From positions 1 through 20,589 of the forward strand of contig DATBSD010000182.1 of assembly GCA_036559965.1 (NCBI GenBank): a DNA stretch of 20,589 nucleotides, read 5' to 3'. The notes under the pieces are model-generated. The model saw only the letters and a program-made list of their open reading frames with translations, had not been told where the DNA came from and did not search any database. Source of the DNA: CSP1-4 sp036559965 (GTDB lineage: Bacteria > Chloroflexota > Limnocylindria > Limnocylindrales > CSP1-4). Both the position numbers and the translations under genes were made by a program. Positions 6,648-14,207 of the stretch are shown piece after piece (the first letter of the stretch is position 1; each line of letters starts with the position of its first letter).

Positions 6648-6872
6648 TCAGGCAGCGACCCCGATCACCCACGCGTCGACGGGTTCTGACCGACCCTTCA
6701 GCTGGAGGTGTCGCGTTTCGAGGCCGCTGGTATCCCATCGGCCCACTCGGGCTGCGTCCACGCTGACCAGGAGTTCGCCCGCAGCCGCTGACGAACGGCC
6801 CTCGCCGGTGGTCGCTGGCGTCGGCATGTCGTTCACGAGTGGAGCATAGGCACGACGACGAGACCGGTGCAT
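6648..6872 (-). pseudogene. Remnant of a class III adenylate/guanylate cyclase C-terminus
   Basis: The translated segment GELLVSVDAARVGRW followed by LETRHLQLKGRSEPVDAWVI strongly resembles the last part of the cyclase homology domain, where GEvLVS..... is followed by ..lelrGr.epv.vy.l. The catalytic metal aspartates and the VN..ARL motif are not present upstream in this frame. The sequence before it (VNDMPTPATTGEGRSSAAA) looks like a scrambled version of that region, and nothing recognisable lies further upstream before the divergent gene. I read it as a decayed gene end, not a functional 74-residue protein. No other gene is visible in the 390-nt interval from 6608 to 6998, apart from operator-like repeats at its right end. 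Confidence 0.5.
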
Positions 6873-6917
6873 GCAGGCGTGCCCGTCGACAGGCCGCCTT
6901 GTCGTCAGACCTCCACG

Positions 6918-6975
6918 CCACGTTCACATCGGTTCCACGATCACGCGTCAGGGTTGACTGCATCACCACGTCAAC
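6918..6975 (+). promoter_or_regulatory. Operator-like repeats upstream of the two-component locus
   Basis: CCACGTTCAC (6918-6927) recurs as CCACGATCAC (6935-6944), 9 of 10 identical at a 17-bp period, and a third copy, CCACGTCAAC, starts at 6966. An inverted repeat, GTTGAC-N11-GTCAAC (6953-6975), overlaps the third. OmpR-family regulators bind direct repeats, so autoregulation by the downstream response regulator is plausible. I see no clear -10 here. Confidence 0.3.
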
Positions 6976-6998
6976 GCAACGAAAGGAGTGCAGTGGAG

Positions 6999-7433
6999 AT
7001 GCGAGCCGGTCTGGGCTTCCTGTGGCTGATCCTCGGGATCGTCACCCTTGGCATCGTGGGCGCCGTCGCCTATCAGGCGGGTGTCACCGCCGGCCTGACG
7101 GCTTCGGCGACAGAGACGGCGGTCGCCGTCGTGCCCGCCTATGGGTTCGGATGGGGTTTCGGCTGGATCTTCTTCCCGATCCTGTTCCTCTTCCTGCTCT
7201 TCGGTTTGTTCGCCTTCATCGGCAGCCGCCGTCGGGGTTGGGGCGGGTCCGCTCATGGCTACCCGGGCTACGGCTGGGGCGGCCGCGGCTGGGACCCCAG
7301 CGGCGTCGCTCCCGACGACCTGCCGCCGCCCATCCGGAGCACCCTCGAGCGCTGGCACGCAGGGGCCCATGCGCCGGCCGCGCCGGGTTCCGGACCAGGC
7401 ACGAGCATCGAGCCACCGACCGGCCAGGGCTGA
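6999..7433 (+). CDS. Small two-helix membrane protein with a Gly/Trp-rich tail, linked to a two-component system
   Basis: A 144-residue protein with membrane helices at about 6-26 and 53-75 separated by a roughly 25-residue loop. A basic RRR stop-transfer and a Gly/Trp/Tyr-rich cytoplasmic segment follow (GWGGSAHGYPGYGWGGRGWD, residues 80-99), then a Pro-rich end containing LPPPIRSTLERWHAGAHA. An AAAGGAG ribosome site lies 10 nt before the ATG; an in-frame GTG at 6993 is the alternative start. I do not recognise a named family. It precedes the response regulator and kinase genes. The kinase lacks an outer sensor domain and has a similar Gly/Trp-rich segment, so this protein may be the sensor partner or a regulated target. 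Confidence 0.75.
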   Translation: MRAGLGFLWLILGIVTLGIVGAVAYQAGVTAGLTASATETAVAVVPAYGFGWGFGWIFFPILFLFLLFGLFAFIGSRRRGWGGSAHGYPGYGWGGRGWDPSGVAPDDLPPPIRSTLERWHAGAHAPAAPGSGPGTSIEPPTGQG

Positions 7434-7465
7434 GCCGGCGGGGGCGGCCGATCATCGGTCACGAT

Positions 7466-7497
7466 GGCCCGGACCGGACGTGTGTCCGATCCGGGCC
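7466..7497 (+). terminator. Long hairpin between the membrane protein and response regulator genes
   Basis: GGCCCGGA and TCCGGGCC form an outer 8-bp stem. A C/A mismatch and an inner 5-bp stem, CGGAC/GTCCG, close a GTGT loop, giving 13 pairs in 32 nt. No T-tract follows. It could end or attenuate the upstream transcript, or act as an operator, since it sits just before the -10 box of the response regulator gene. Confidence 0.45.
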
Positions 7498-7513
7498 TCC
7501 GCCTGCCGGTCGC

Positions 7514-7519
7514 TAGGAT
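7514..7519 (+). promoter_or_regulatory. -10-like box of the response regulator gene
   Basis: TAGGAT lies 9 nt before the GTG start, predicting a leaderless or nearly leaderless mRNA. No ribosome-binding site is present between the two, in line with this reading. No -35 match is evident; the preceding DNA is the 13-bp hairpin, which suggests activator-dependent use. Confidence 0.4.
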
Positions 7520-7528
7520 GATCCGCCA

Positions 7529-8214
<686 letters not shown>

Positions 8215-8218
<4 letters not shown>

Positions 8219-9426
8219 GCGACGACGCTGGCCGAGGACGCCGCCGACGTCCGGGGTCCGGCGTCCGGCCACCCTGGTGGCCCGAGTCGGAGCCCTGGCC
8301 ACCCACGAGCGCGGGCCATCGGGGCGGCCCATGGGGCGGAGCGCGCGGAGGTCGAGGCCCGTGGGGGCGGCGGCGCCCGCCGACAGCCTGGCGGATCGGC
8401 TGTGGGCTGCTGTTCATGCTCGCCTTCGGCATCCTCCTCGTGGCGGCGGCCGCCTGGGCCTGGGCGGGCCTCAGCGGCGCCAGCTCGGGCATCGGGGTCG
8501 TCGTCGGGCTGGCCGTGCTCGCCGTCGTGGTCGTCGCCCTGGTGCTCATCGTCCGCTGGGTGCGCGGGCTCGCCGAACCGGTCGACGACCTCGTGGCCGC
8601 CGCAGGTCGGGTCGAGGCGGGCGACTTCGATGTGCAGGTGCTCGAGCGCGGACCTCGCGAGGCGCGCACGCTCGCCCGAGCCTTCAACCGGATGAGCGCC
8701 CAGCTGGCCACGACCGAGCGCGAGCGCCGAGGCTTCCTGGCCGATCTGACCCACGAGCTGCGGACGCCGCTCGCCGTCGTGCGTGGCAATGCCGAGGCCA
8801 TCGCCGACGGTGTCTACCCGGCCGACTCGGCCCACCTGGCGCCGATCATGGACGCCACACGGACGCTCGAGCGGCTGGTCGACGACCTGCGCACCGTCGC
8901 CCAGGCGGAAGCCGGGGACCTGGCGCTGCGCCGCGAGGCGTTCGATGTCGGGCCGCTGTTGCTCGACGCCGTAGCCGGTTTCGCGTCCGAGGCCGCCGAG
9001 CACGGGGTACAGCTGACCGCCCACGTCCCAGAGGAACTGCCGATCGTCGAGGCGGACCCTGTCCGCATCGCCCAGGTCGTCGGCAACCTGCTCGTGAATG
9101 CGCTGCGCTCCACGCCGGCCGGCGGCGGCGTGGTCGCCGCCGCGGCGCCCGGTCCGGGTGCCGACAGCATCCCGGCTGCAGCGGCGGACGGTGTCGTGAT
9201 CACGGTCCGCGACTCGGGACCCGGCTTTCCGCCCGATCTGCTGACCCACGCCTTCGATCGTTTCGCGAAAGGCCCCGACTCACCAGGCGCCGGACTCGGC
9301 CTGGCCATCGCGCGCGACCTCGTCGTCGCTCACGGTGGCACGATCGAGGCTCGCAACCTGCCCGCTGGTGGCGCCGAGGTCGTCGTCCGTCTGCCTACCC
9401 CGTCGGGAACGGATCGAAGTCCGTGA
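8215..9426 (+). CDS. Sensor histidine kinase without an extracytoplasmic domain
   Basis: A 403-residue HAMP-HisKA-HATPase kinase, partner of the preceding regulator. Residues 1-60 are a cytoplasmic Arg/Gly/Trp/Pro-rich segment (PWWPESEPWPP, then GGARGGRGPWGRRR). Two membrane helices (about 61-84 and 92-113) are joined by only some 8 residues, so no outer sensor domain exists. HAMP spans about 114-166. The H box FLADLTHELRTPLAVV puts the phosphoacceptor at H180. The N box is NLLVNALRSTP, followed by DSGPGFP, the F box AFDRFAK and GAGLGLAIARDLV. An Ala-rich insert (roughly 305-322) lies between the N and G1 boxes. The GTG start overlaps the regulator stop by 4 nt. It probably senses the membrane itself or a protein partner. 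Confidence 0.96.
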
Positions 9427-9556
9427 CGTGGGCGAGATGATCCAAGGGCAGACGGTGCCGCAGGGCTCCGGGACGCGCGGGTCGCGTGGTGGTTTCGTGA
9501 GGTCGGCCATCTCGGCACCCTCGGTTCAGGTTGGGTGCGTCCATGCTGGGTGCTCG

Positions 9557-9589
9557 GTGACCTGAGCCGCTGGGGTCACTCGAGCGGCT
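9557..9589. terminator. Competing hairpins between convergent genes
   Basis: GTGACC-N11-GGTCAC (9557-9579) and AGCCGCT-N11-AGCGGCT (9565-9589) overlap and cannot both form. They lie at the convergent end of the kinase transcript and the acetyltransferase gene, the second running into the acetyltransferase coding end. There is no T-tract on either strand. Nothing else is apparent in the roughly 150-nt gap. Confidence 0.3.
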
Positions 9590-10607
9590 TCTCCCAGGTC
9601 GTGGCGCGGGCGATGGGCTCGAAACCCATCGACCGGTAAAGGCCAAGCGCACCCGACGGGTTCTCGGAGTCGACCCCGAGCAGCGCCTCGGTCATGCCAC
9701 GCGCGCGCAGCAGCGGGAAGGATGCGGCGATGAGGGCGCTCGCGAGGCCGCGACGACGCCACGGAGGACGGACGGTGATGTTCTCGACCCACCCACGTTG
9801 GACGCCGTCTCGCTGGTTAAGCTCGGCATCGATGTAGCTGCGCACCTGGCCGGCGACCTGGTCGCCGTCCCAGGCGATCCGCCAGAGGCTCGTCGCCTGG
9901 GGGTCGGCATGGCGCAGGAACTCCTGGTAGTCCTCCTCGGACGTCTCGCTGTTGCCCCAGTGATCCTGGACGGCCTCGACCTCGGCATCCCAGATGGCCC
10001 GCAGCTGGTCCGGCTCGACCGGCCGGACCTCGAGGCCCGGCGGCAGGGCCCGGTCATCCTGGTCGTCGAGTGTCGGGCGCCGCATCGTGTACCAGTAGCG
10101 CACCGCTCGATAGCCGGCTCGTTCGGCGATGGCCGCGGTGCCCTTGGCGACGTCCTCGCACTCGATCCTCAGGCGGATCGGGATGCCGTCGACCTCGTTC
10201 GCGGCGATGGCGCGGGCGCGCGCTTCGAGCGCCAGCTGGAGCGCCCATCCGATGCCTCGTCGCCGCCAGTCCGGGTCGATGAAGCCGATGACCTGGTGGA
10301 GGTGGGCGCGATCGCCGGCGCGCAACTGCTCGCTCGTCGCCCGGCCGTAGCCGACGATGGCCTCCGCGACCGTCACGACGATGAGGTCGGTCGCGGGATC
10401 GCAGTGCGGCAGAGCCTCGTAGTACGCAGCGAATTCCGTGTCGGTCGTCACGTACAGCTCGCCGTCGGCGGCCCGGACGCGGTTGGCGACGGCGTTCATG
10501 GCCGCGTAGTCGCCCGGCGCTCGGAGGTGACGGAAGGCGAGGCCGTCGATCGCGGGCAGCGAGCCAGATGCGATGGCATCCGCGGACGGGACGGCATCAC
10601 CGGTCAT
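9576..10607 (-). CDS. Tandem GNAT N-acetyltransferase (mycothiol synthase-like architecture)
   Basis: A 343-residue protein with two GNAT folds. The N-terminal domain (about 22-178) has IGFIDPDWRRRGIGWALQLA (residues 107-126), an R-x-x-G-x-G/A acetyl-CoA pyrophosphate loop. The C-terminal domain (about 191-343) has ENITVRPPWRRRGLASALIA and the late motif NPSGALGLYRSMGFEPI. Tandem GNATs include mycothiol synthase MshD, in which only one half is catalytic; here both loops look intact. The substrate is unknown. A probable promoter places the start of transcription at the ATG itself, so the mRNA is likely leaderless. The gene is monocistronic and converges on the kinase gene. Confidence 0.9.
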   Translation of the reverse strand: MTGDAVPSADAIASGSLPAIDGLAFRHLRAPGDYAAMNAVANRVRAADGELYVTTDTEFAAYYEALPHCDPATDLIVVTVAEAIVGYGRATSEQLRAGDRAHLHQVIGFIDPDWRRRGIGWALQLALEARARAIAANEVDGIPIRLRIECEDVAKGTAAIAERAGYRAVRYWYTMRRPTLDDQDDRALPPGLEVRPVEPDQLRAIWDAEVEAVQDHWGNSETSEEDYQEFLRHADPQATSLWRIAWDGDQVAGQVRSYIDAELNQRDGVQRGWVENITVRPPWRRRGLASALIAASFPLLRARGMTEALLGVDSENPSGALGLYRSMGFEPIARATTWEKPLE

Positions 10608-10614
10608 GCCGCGC

Positions 10615-10644
10615 AGCCTAGCGGCGGACGTCGCCCGCTGCCGA
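10615..10644 (-). promoter_or_regulatory. Promoter of the tandem GNAT gene
   Basis: On the minus strand, TCGGCA-N18-TAGGCT, with the -10 box ending 7 nt before the ATG. The predicted start of transcription coincides with the start codon, hence a leaderless mRNA. Confidence 0.45.
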
Positions 10645-10693
10645 GGCCAGCCGACGGAGCGCGTTGACGGGGTAGTAGATGGAGCGGTCGGAA

Positions 10694-10712
10694 GTTGCCG
10701 CCCTCAGGCAAC
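10694..10712 (-). terminator. Hairpin downstream of the 92-residue gene
   Basis: GTTGCC-TGAGGGC-GGCAAC, followed by TTCC on the minus strand, 36 nt after the stop codon. A weak terminator candidate with only a short T-stretch. Confidence 0.35.
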
Positions 10713-10747
10713 ACGTGCGGCGGGTCACGCGCCCACCCTCGGGTGAG

Positions 10748-11026
10748 TTATCGCGGCTGCCGAATGAGAGCCCGAATACCGAGTCGGATACGGTCGAGGA
10801 CTAGCTGCTCCCGAAGCGCGGCGTGAGCTGCGACGACTGTCTCACCATGACCCTCGCTCGTCCAATCCGCCACTCCCAGTCGGTAGCTCAACCGCAGCAC
10901 CACGTCGCCGTTGCCGTTCAATTCGAGGCCGCGCAGCTCGATCCCTGGCCCAAGCAGCTCCAGGCAATCCTCGGCCACCCGCTGGAAATAGCGCTGCTCT
11001 GCGTTGGACACGTGGGGCATCTGCAT
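10748..11026 (-). CDS. Hypothetical protein of 92 residues
   Basis: An acidic/amphipathic small protein with a Ser-Asn-Ala-Glu-Gln N-terminus and a helix YFQRVAEDCLELLGPGIEL. A beta-like stretch (LRGLELNGNGDVVLRLSYRL) and a helical end (HAALREQLVLDRIRLGIRAL) follow. The frame is open for a further 44 codons upstream. The ATG was chosen because a good promoter (TTGAGG-N17-TAGGAT) ends 10 nt before it. About a quarter of codons end in A or T (24 of 92 by my count), more than in the long neighbours, hinting at foreign or poorly expressed DNA. No family is recognised. It shares strand and spacing with a 49-codon frame just upstream. Confidence 0.55.
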   Translation of the reverse strand: MQMPHVSNAEQRYFQRVAEDCLELLGPGIELRGLELNGNGDVVLRLSYRLGVADWTSEGHGETVVAAHAALREQLVLDRIRLGIRALIRQPR

Positions 11027-11036
11027 GGCGACATTG

Positions 11037-11065
11037 ATCCTATGCCTCGGCAGGTCCGGCCTCAA
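11037..11065 (-). promoter_or_regulatory. Promoter of the 92-residue gene
   Basis: On the minus strand TTGAGG (11065-11060), a 17-nt spacer, then TAGGAT (11042-11037), 10 nt before the ATG. This is one of the best sigma-70-type matches in the window. The TAG of the -10 box is also the stop codon of the small upstream frame. AGGA here could alternatively act as a ribosome site, 11 nt from the ATG. Confidence 0.5.
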
Positions 11066-11189
11066 CCCCTGGACCTGGGTGCACCCGCCCAGGTTCAAGG
11101 CCCAATGCGAGGCCTGGTTGGTCGGCATCGTGTCCCGAGATGAACAGAACGGCGTCAAACTCGTACGAGATGGGTTCTTCGTCCGCCAC
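11040..11189 (-). CDS. Possible small protein of 49 residues
   Basis: A GTG-started frame preceded by an excellent ribosome site, GGGGAGG, 9 nt upstream. The product begins VADEEPISYEFDAVLFISGH, is acidic at the N-terminus and Gly/Pro-rich at the end, and stops at a TAG inside the next gene's -10 box. By my count 19 of 49 codons end in A or T, well above the neighbours, so it is either foreign or not under normal coding selection. No family is recognised. Support rests mainly on the ribosome site and the tight spacing to the next gene (13 nt). The rest of the gap up to the Rrf2 promoter shows nothing I can name. Confidence 0.4.
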   Translation of the reverse strand: MADEEPISYEFDAVLFISGHDADQPGLALGLEPGRVHPGPGVEAGPAEA

Positions 11190-11338
11190 GTCGCGTTTCC
11201 TCCCCACCGTCGTCTGGCCGGCGTGAGCCGGGATCGCTCGATAAGGACCGGCCGAATGTCAGTTCAGGGTAGCTCAGGCGGGCGTGCCGTCGATGGCGAC
11301 GTTCAACGAGACCGCTCGCTCTTTACCCCCGGAGCGCG

Positions 11339-11368
11339 TTGACGCCCCCGACGAGGGTGATCTAGACT
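11339..11368 (+). promoter_or_regulatory. Promoter of the Rrf2 regulator and suf operon
   Basis: TTGACG (11339-11344), an 18-nt spacer and TAGACT (11363-11368) form a clear sigma-70-type promoter. Transcription should start near 11375, inside operator-like repeats, leaving a leader of about 40 nt with GGGAG ahead of the TTG start codon. Confidence 0.6.
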
Positions 11369-11369
11369 C

Positions 11370-11396
11370 AATCCCGACAGATTTCGTCGGATTTCG
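11370..11396 (+). promoter_or_regulatory. Operator-like repeats over the suf transcription start
   Basis: Just after the -10 box lies an imperfect inverted repeat, AATCCCGAC-AGATTTC-GTCGGATT (11370-11393, one extra C in the left arm). It overlaps a perfect direct repeat of GATTTCG at a 10-bp period (11380-11386 and 11390-11396). A protein bound here would cover the transcription start and repress. The Rrf2 protein encoded next is the natural candidate by autoregulation. Confidence 0.45.
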
Positions 11397-11416
11397 ACCA
11401 GGGAGTCAGTTCAGCC

Positions 11417-11944
11417 TTGCGCACCGTCCTCCCCAGCTCCGGGGCCGTCCACTTCTCCACACGTGGCGAGTACGGCGTGCGCCTCATGGTCGAGCTCGCC
11501 CGGCATCAGGGTTCGGGACCCGTCAGCCTGGCCGAGATCGCCGACCACGAGGACCTGCCACGGCCGTACCTCGAGCAGCTCGTGACGAGCCTGCGCGACG
11601 CCGATCTGGTCCACAGCACGCGCGGCGCGCACGGCGGCTACGAGCTGACGCGCCCGCCCGCCGAGATCCGCATGGGCGAGGTGCTTCGCGCGCTCGAGGG
11701 ACCGCTCGCGCCGATGGTTTGCGCGTCAGAGGACCCCGCGCACGCCGACGCCTGCGGGCGGGTCGGCTTCTGCACCGTCAACCCGCTCTGGGTGCGAGTT
11801 CGCAACGCGGTCAGCGACGCCCTCGACGCCGTCACGCTGGCCGACCTGACGCGCCCCCGGTCGACCGCGCATCCCTTCCACGCCGGCACGGGCGCCGACC
11901 CGGTGCCCGTGACCGCGGATCCCCGGCCGGCGCCGACGCACTGA
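11417..11944 (+). CDS. Rrf2-family transcriptional regulator with Fe-S cysteines (IscR/SufR-like)
   Basis: A 175-residue Rrf2 regulator. The winged helix (about 13-80) shows VHFSTRGEYGVRLMVELA, SLAEIADHEDLPRPYLEQLV and RGAHGGYELTRP, the family's recognition region and wing. Three cysteines follow in MVCASED, ADACGR and GFCTVN, with spacing C-x10-C-x5-C. This resembles the IscR cluster-binding set (C-x5-C-x5-C), with a longer first gap, so Fe-S sensing is likely. The start is a TTG with GGGAG 11 nt upstream; the normal family N-terminus begins at VHFSTRG, so about 11 residues are extra. It heads the suf genes from its own promoter and probably represses them when Fe-S supply is adequate. Confidence 0.92.
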   Translation: MRTVLPSSGAVHFSTRGEYGVRLMVELARHQGSGPVSLAEIADHEDLPRPYLEQLVTSLRDADLVHSTRGAHGGYELTRPPAEIRMGEVLRALEGPLAPMVCASEDPAHADACGRVGFCTVNPLWVRVRNAVSDALDAVTLADLTRPRSTAHPFHAGTGADPVPVTADPRPAPTH

Positions 11945-11981
11945 CTTGATCACGACCAGTCATCAGGAGTCACACCCGACC

Positions 11982-12869
11982 GTGAGCGACCAGGACCTCG
12001 ACATCCGCGATCTCCACGCCGTGCCCATCGCCGCGCCCGAGCAGGAGATCCTCGCCGGCATCGATCTGACCATCCGCAAGGGTGAGGTGCACGCGGTCAT
12101 GGGCCCCAACGGCTCGGGCAAGACGACGCTCGCCTATGTGCTCATGGGCCACCCGGCCTACAAGGTCACGAAGGGCACGGTGACCTTCAAGGGTCAGGAC
12201 ATCCTGGCGTTGACGCCGGACAAGCGTGCCCGACTGGGGCTCTTCCTCGCCTTCCAGTACCCGACCGCCATCCCCGGCTTGTCGGTCGCCAGCTTCCTGC
12301 GTACCGCCCTCAATGCGCGGCGTCGTCCGCTCGACGCCGGCGACGGCGAGATCGACCCCTCGGACCTGACCCGCAACGCCATGAGCATGGGCGACTTCCG
12401 GCGCCTGATGCGAGAGAAGATGGCGCTGCTCAAGCTCGACGATCACTTCGCCGCCCGGTACGTCAACGACGGCTTCTCGGGCGGCGAGAAGAAACGCCTC
12501 GAGATGCTCCAGATGGCCGTCCTCGAGCCCGAGTTCGCGATCCTCGATGAGACCGACTCCGGCCTCGACATCGACGCGCTGCGCGTCGTCGCCGAGGGGG
12601 TCAACGCGCAGCTCAACCCCGACCTGGGCGTGCTCGTCATCACCCACTACCAGCGCCTCCTCAACTACATCAAACCCGACGTCGTCCACGTCCTGGCCCG
12701 TGGTCGGATCCTCAAGAGCGGCGGCCGCGAGCTCGCGCTGCGCCTCGAGGACGAGGGCTATGGCCCGATCCTGCTCGAGGCCGGCTACGAGGACGACCTG
12801 GCCCCCGATCGCCCCGAGACCGAAGCCGAGGCCGAGGCCGCCGCGGCACTCGCCGGCGCCGGCCACTAG
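11982..12869 (+). CDS. sufC: SufC, Fe-S assembly ATPase
   Basis: ABC-type ATPase of the SUF scaffold. SufC works with SufB and SufD (SufBC2D) to build Fe-S clusters in the cytosol. With the GTG start, Walker A GPNGSGKT is at 41-48, the Q-loop region FLAFQYPTAIPGLSVASFLR follows, the signature FSGGEKKR is at 165-172, and Walker B FAILDETDSGLDID spans 185-198. These residues, including SGLDID, are diagnostic for SufC over other ABC ATPases. The switch histidine is in VITHYQRLL. The C-terminus has a 20-residue Glu/Ala tail not typical of the family. AGGAG lies 12 nt before the GTG; a TTG at 11946, two nt after the Rrf2 gene, would add 12 residues. sufB and sufD are not adjacent. Confidence 0.95.
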   Translation: MSDQDLDIRDLHAVPIAAPEQEILAGIDLTIRKGEVHAVMGPNGSGKTTLAYVLMGHPAYKVTKGTVTFKGQDILALTPDKRARLGLFLAFQYPTAIPGLSVASFLRTALNARRRPLDAGDGEIDPSDLTRNAMSMGDFRRLMREKMALLKLDDHFAARYVNDGFSGGEKKRLEMLQMAVLEPEFAILDETDSGLDIDALRVVAEGVNAQLNPDLGVLVITHYQRLLNYIKPDVVHVLARGRILKSGGRELALRLEDEGYGPILLEAGYEDDLAPDRPETEAEAEAAAALAGAGH

Positions 12870-12890
12870 GTCGCGACCGGAGCCCGACCC

Positions 12891-14168
12891 ATGGCCATCG
12901 CGCACACGCTCGACCCCGTCGCCATCCGCGCCGACTTCCCGCAGTTCGAGCGCGACTTCGACGGCCGCCGGCTTGCGTACCTCGATTCGGCAGCCACGAG
13001 CCTCAAGCCGCGCGTCGTCATCGACGCCGTCAACGCCTACCACAGCAGCTACACGGCCAACGTCCACCGCGGCATCTACACCACGGGTGAGGAGGCGACC
13101 GCCGCCTATGAGGCGGCCCGCACGGCCACGGCCCGCTTCCTCGGCGCGCCCGACCGACGAGAGATCGTCTTCGTGCGCAACGCGACCGAGGCCATCAACC
13201 TCGTCGCCTACAGCTGGGGCCGGCGCCACATCGGCTCGGGCGACACGATCGTGCTGACCGAGCTCGAGCATCACGCCAACCTCGTGCCCTGGCAGCTGCT
13301 CGCGCAGGAGCGCGATGCGGACCTCGAGTTCGTGCCCATCGACGACGAGGGCCGGCTCATCCAGGCGAGCTACGACGTGCTGCTCCGGACGCGGCCCAAG
13401 CTGGTCGCCTTCAACCATGTATCGAACGGCCTGGGGACCATCAATCCGGTCGTCGAGATGGTCGCCAAGGCCCACGAAGCGGGCGCCCTCGTCCTCGTCG
13501 ACGGCGCCCAGGCGGTGCCCCATCTGCCCGTCGACATGCAGACCATCGGCGCCGACTTCTATGTCTTCTCCGGCCACAAGGTCCTCGGGCCTCCAGGCTC
13601 TGGTGCGCTGTGGGCGCGCCGGGATCTGCTCGAGTCGATGCCCCCCTTCCTGGCCGGCGGCGAGATGATCCGCGAGGTCCATCTGCGACGGACCGAGTTC
13701 AACGACGTGCCCTGGAAGTTCGAGGCCGGTACGCCCGATATCGGTGCCGCCATCGGCCTCGGGGCGGCGTTCGGCTACCTCGAGGACATCGGTATGGCGG
13801 CCGTCCGGGCGCACGAGCGCGAGCTCATCGCCTACGCGCTCGAGACCCTGCCGCGCGCCGTGCCCGGCATCCGCATCTTCGGACCACTCGACCCCGACGA
13901 CCGCGGGGGCGTGGTCACGTTCACGCTGCCCGGCGTCCATGCCCACGACGTGGCCACCCTGCTCGATCGCGAGGCCATCGCCGTCCGCGCCGGGCACCAC
14001 TGCACGCAGCCACTCCACGAGCGCCTGGGCGAGGCGGCGACCGTCCGCGCAAGCTTCAACGTCTACAGCGGCCGGGACGACATCGACCGCCTGGCGGCCG
14101 GCCTGGCGAAGGTCATGGCGATCTTCGGCGGCGATCCGGCCGGGCACGTCGGCGCCGGCGCCGTTTAG
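12891..14168 (+). CDS. sufS: SufS, group II cysteine desulfurase
   Basis: PLP enzyme converting cysteine to alanine and a persulfide, the sulfur source for Fe-S assembly and sulfur relay. The 425 residues show YLDSAATSLKP at 30-40, the substrate/PLP region ELEHHANLVPW (124-134), D204 in VLVDGAQAVPHL, PLP lysine K230 in FSGHKVLGP, and the persulfide cysteine C371 in RAGHHCTQPLHERL. The short active-site loop with Cys-Thr-Gln-Pro is typical of SufS over IscS/NifS. A GGAG ribosome site lies 8 nt before the ATG, 21 nt after sufC. The extra C-terminal tail (GGDPAGHVGAGAV) looks unstructured. Confidence 0.97.
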   Translation: MAIAHTLDPVAIRADFPQFERDFDGRRLAYLDSAATSLKPRVVIDAVNAYHSSYTANVHRGIYTTGEEATAAYEAARTATARFLGAPDRREIVFVRNATEAINLVAYSWGRRHIGSGDTIVLTELEHHANLVPWQLLAQERDADLEFVPIDDEGRLIQASYDVLLRTRPKLVAFNHVSNGLGTINPVVEMVAKAHEAGALVLVDGAQAVPHLPVDMQTIGADFYVFSGHKVLGPPGSGALWARRDLLESMPPFLAGGEMIREVHLRRTEFNDVPWKFEAGTPDIGAAIGLGAAFGYLEDIGMAAVRAHERELIAYALETLPRAVPGIRIFGPLDPDDRGGVVTFTLPGVHAHDVATLLDREAIAVRAGHHCTQPLHERLGEAATVRASFNVYSGRDDIDRLAAGLAKVMAIFGGDPAGHVGAGAV

Positions 14169-14197
14169 TTGCGCGATCACGCAAGCAGCACGATACT
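14169..14197 (+). promoter_or_regulatory. Possible internal promoter before sufU
   Basis: TTGCGC (14169-14174), a 17-nt spacer and GATACT (14192-14197) fall in the 39-nt gap between sufS and sufU, 10 nt before the ATG. It could provide sufU and the genes downstream with transcription independent of the Rrf2 promoter. Confidence 0.35.
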
Positions 14198-14207
14198 GAG
14201 CGACCCC

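Noticed and set aside
9427..9575. Small coding region between kinase and acetyltransferase
   Set aside because: Open frames here are extensions or shadows of neighbours, with no ribosome site or recognisable sequence.
11266..11320. tRNA-like words (GGTAGCTCAGG and GTTCAACG)
   Set aside because: The spacing between D-arm-like and T-loop-like words is too short, and no acceptor or anticodon stem can be drawn.
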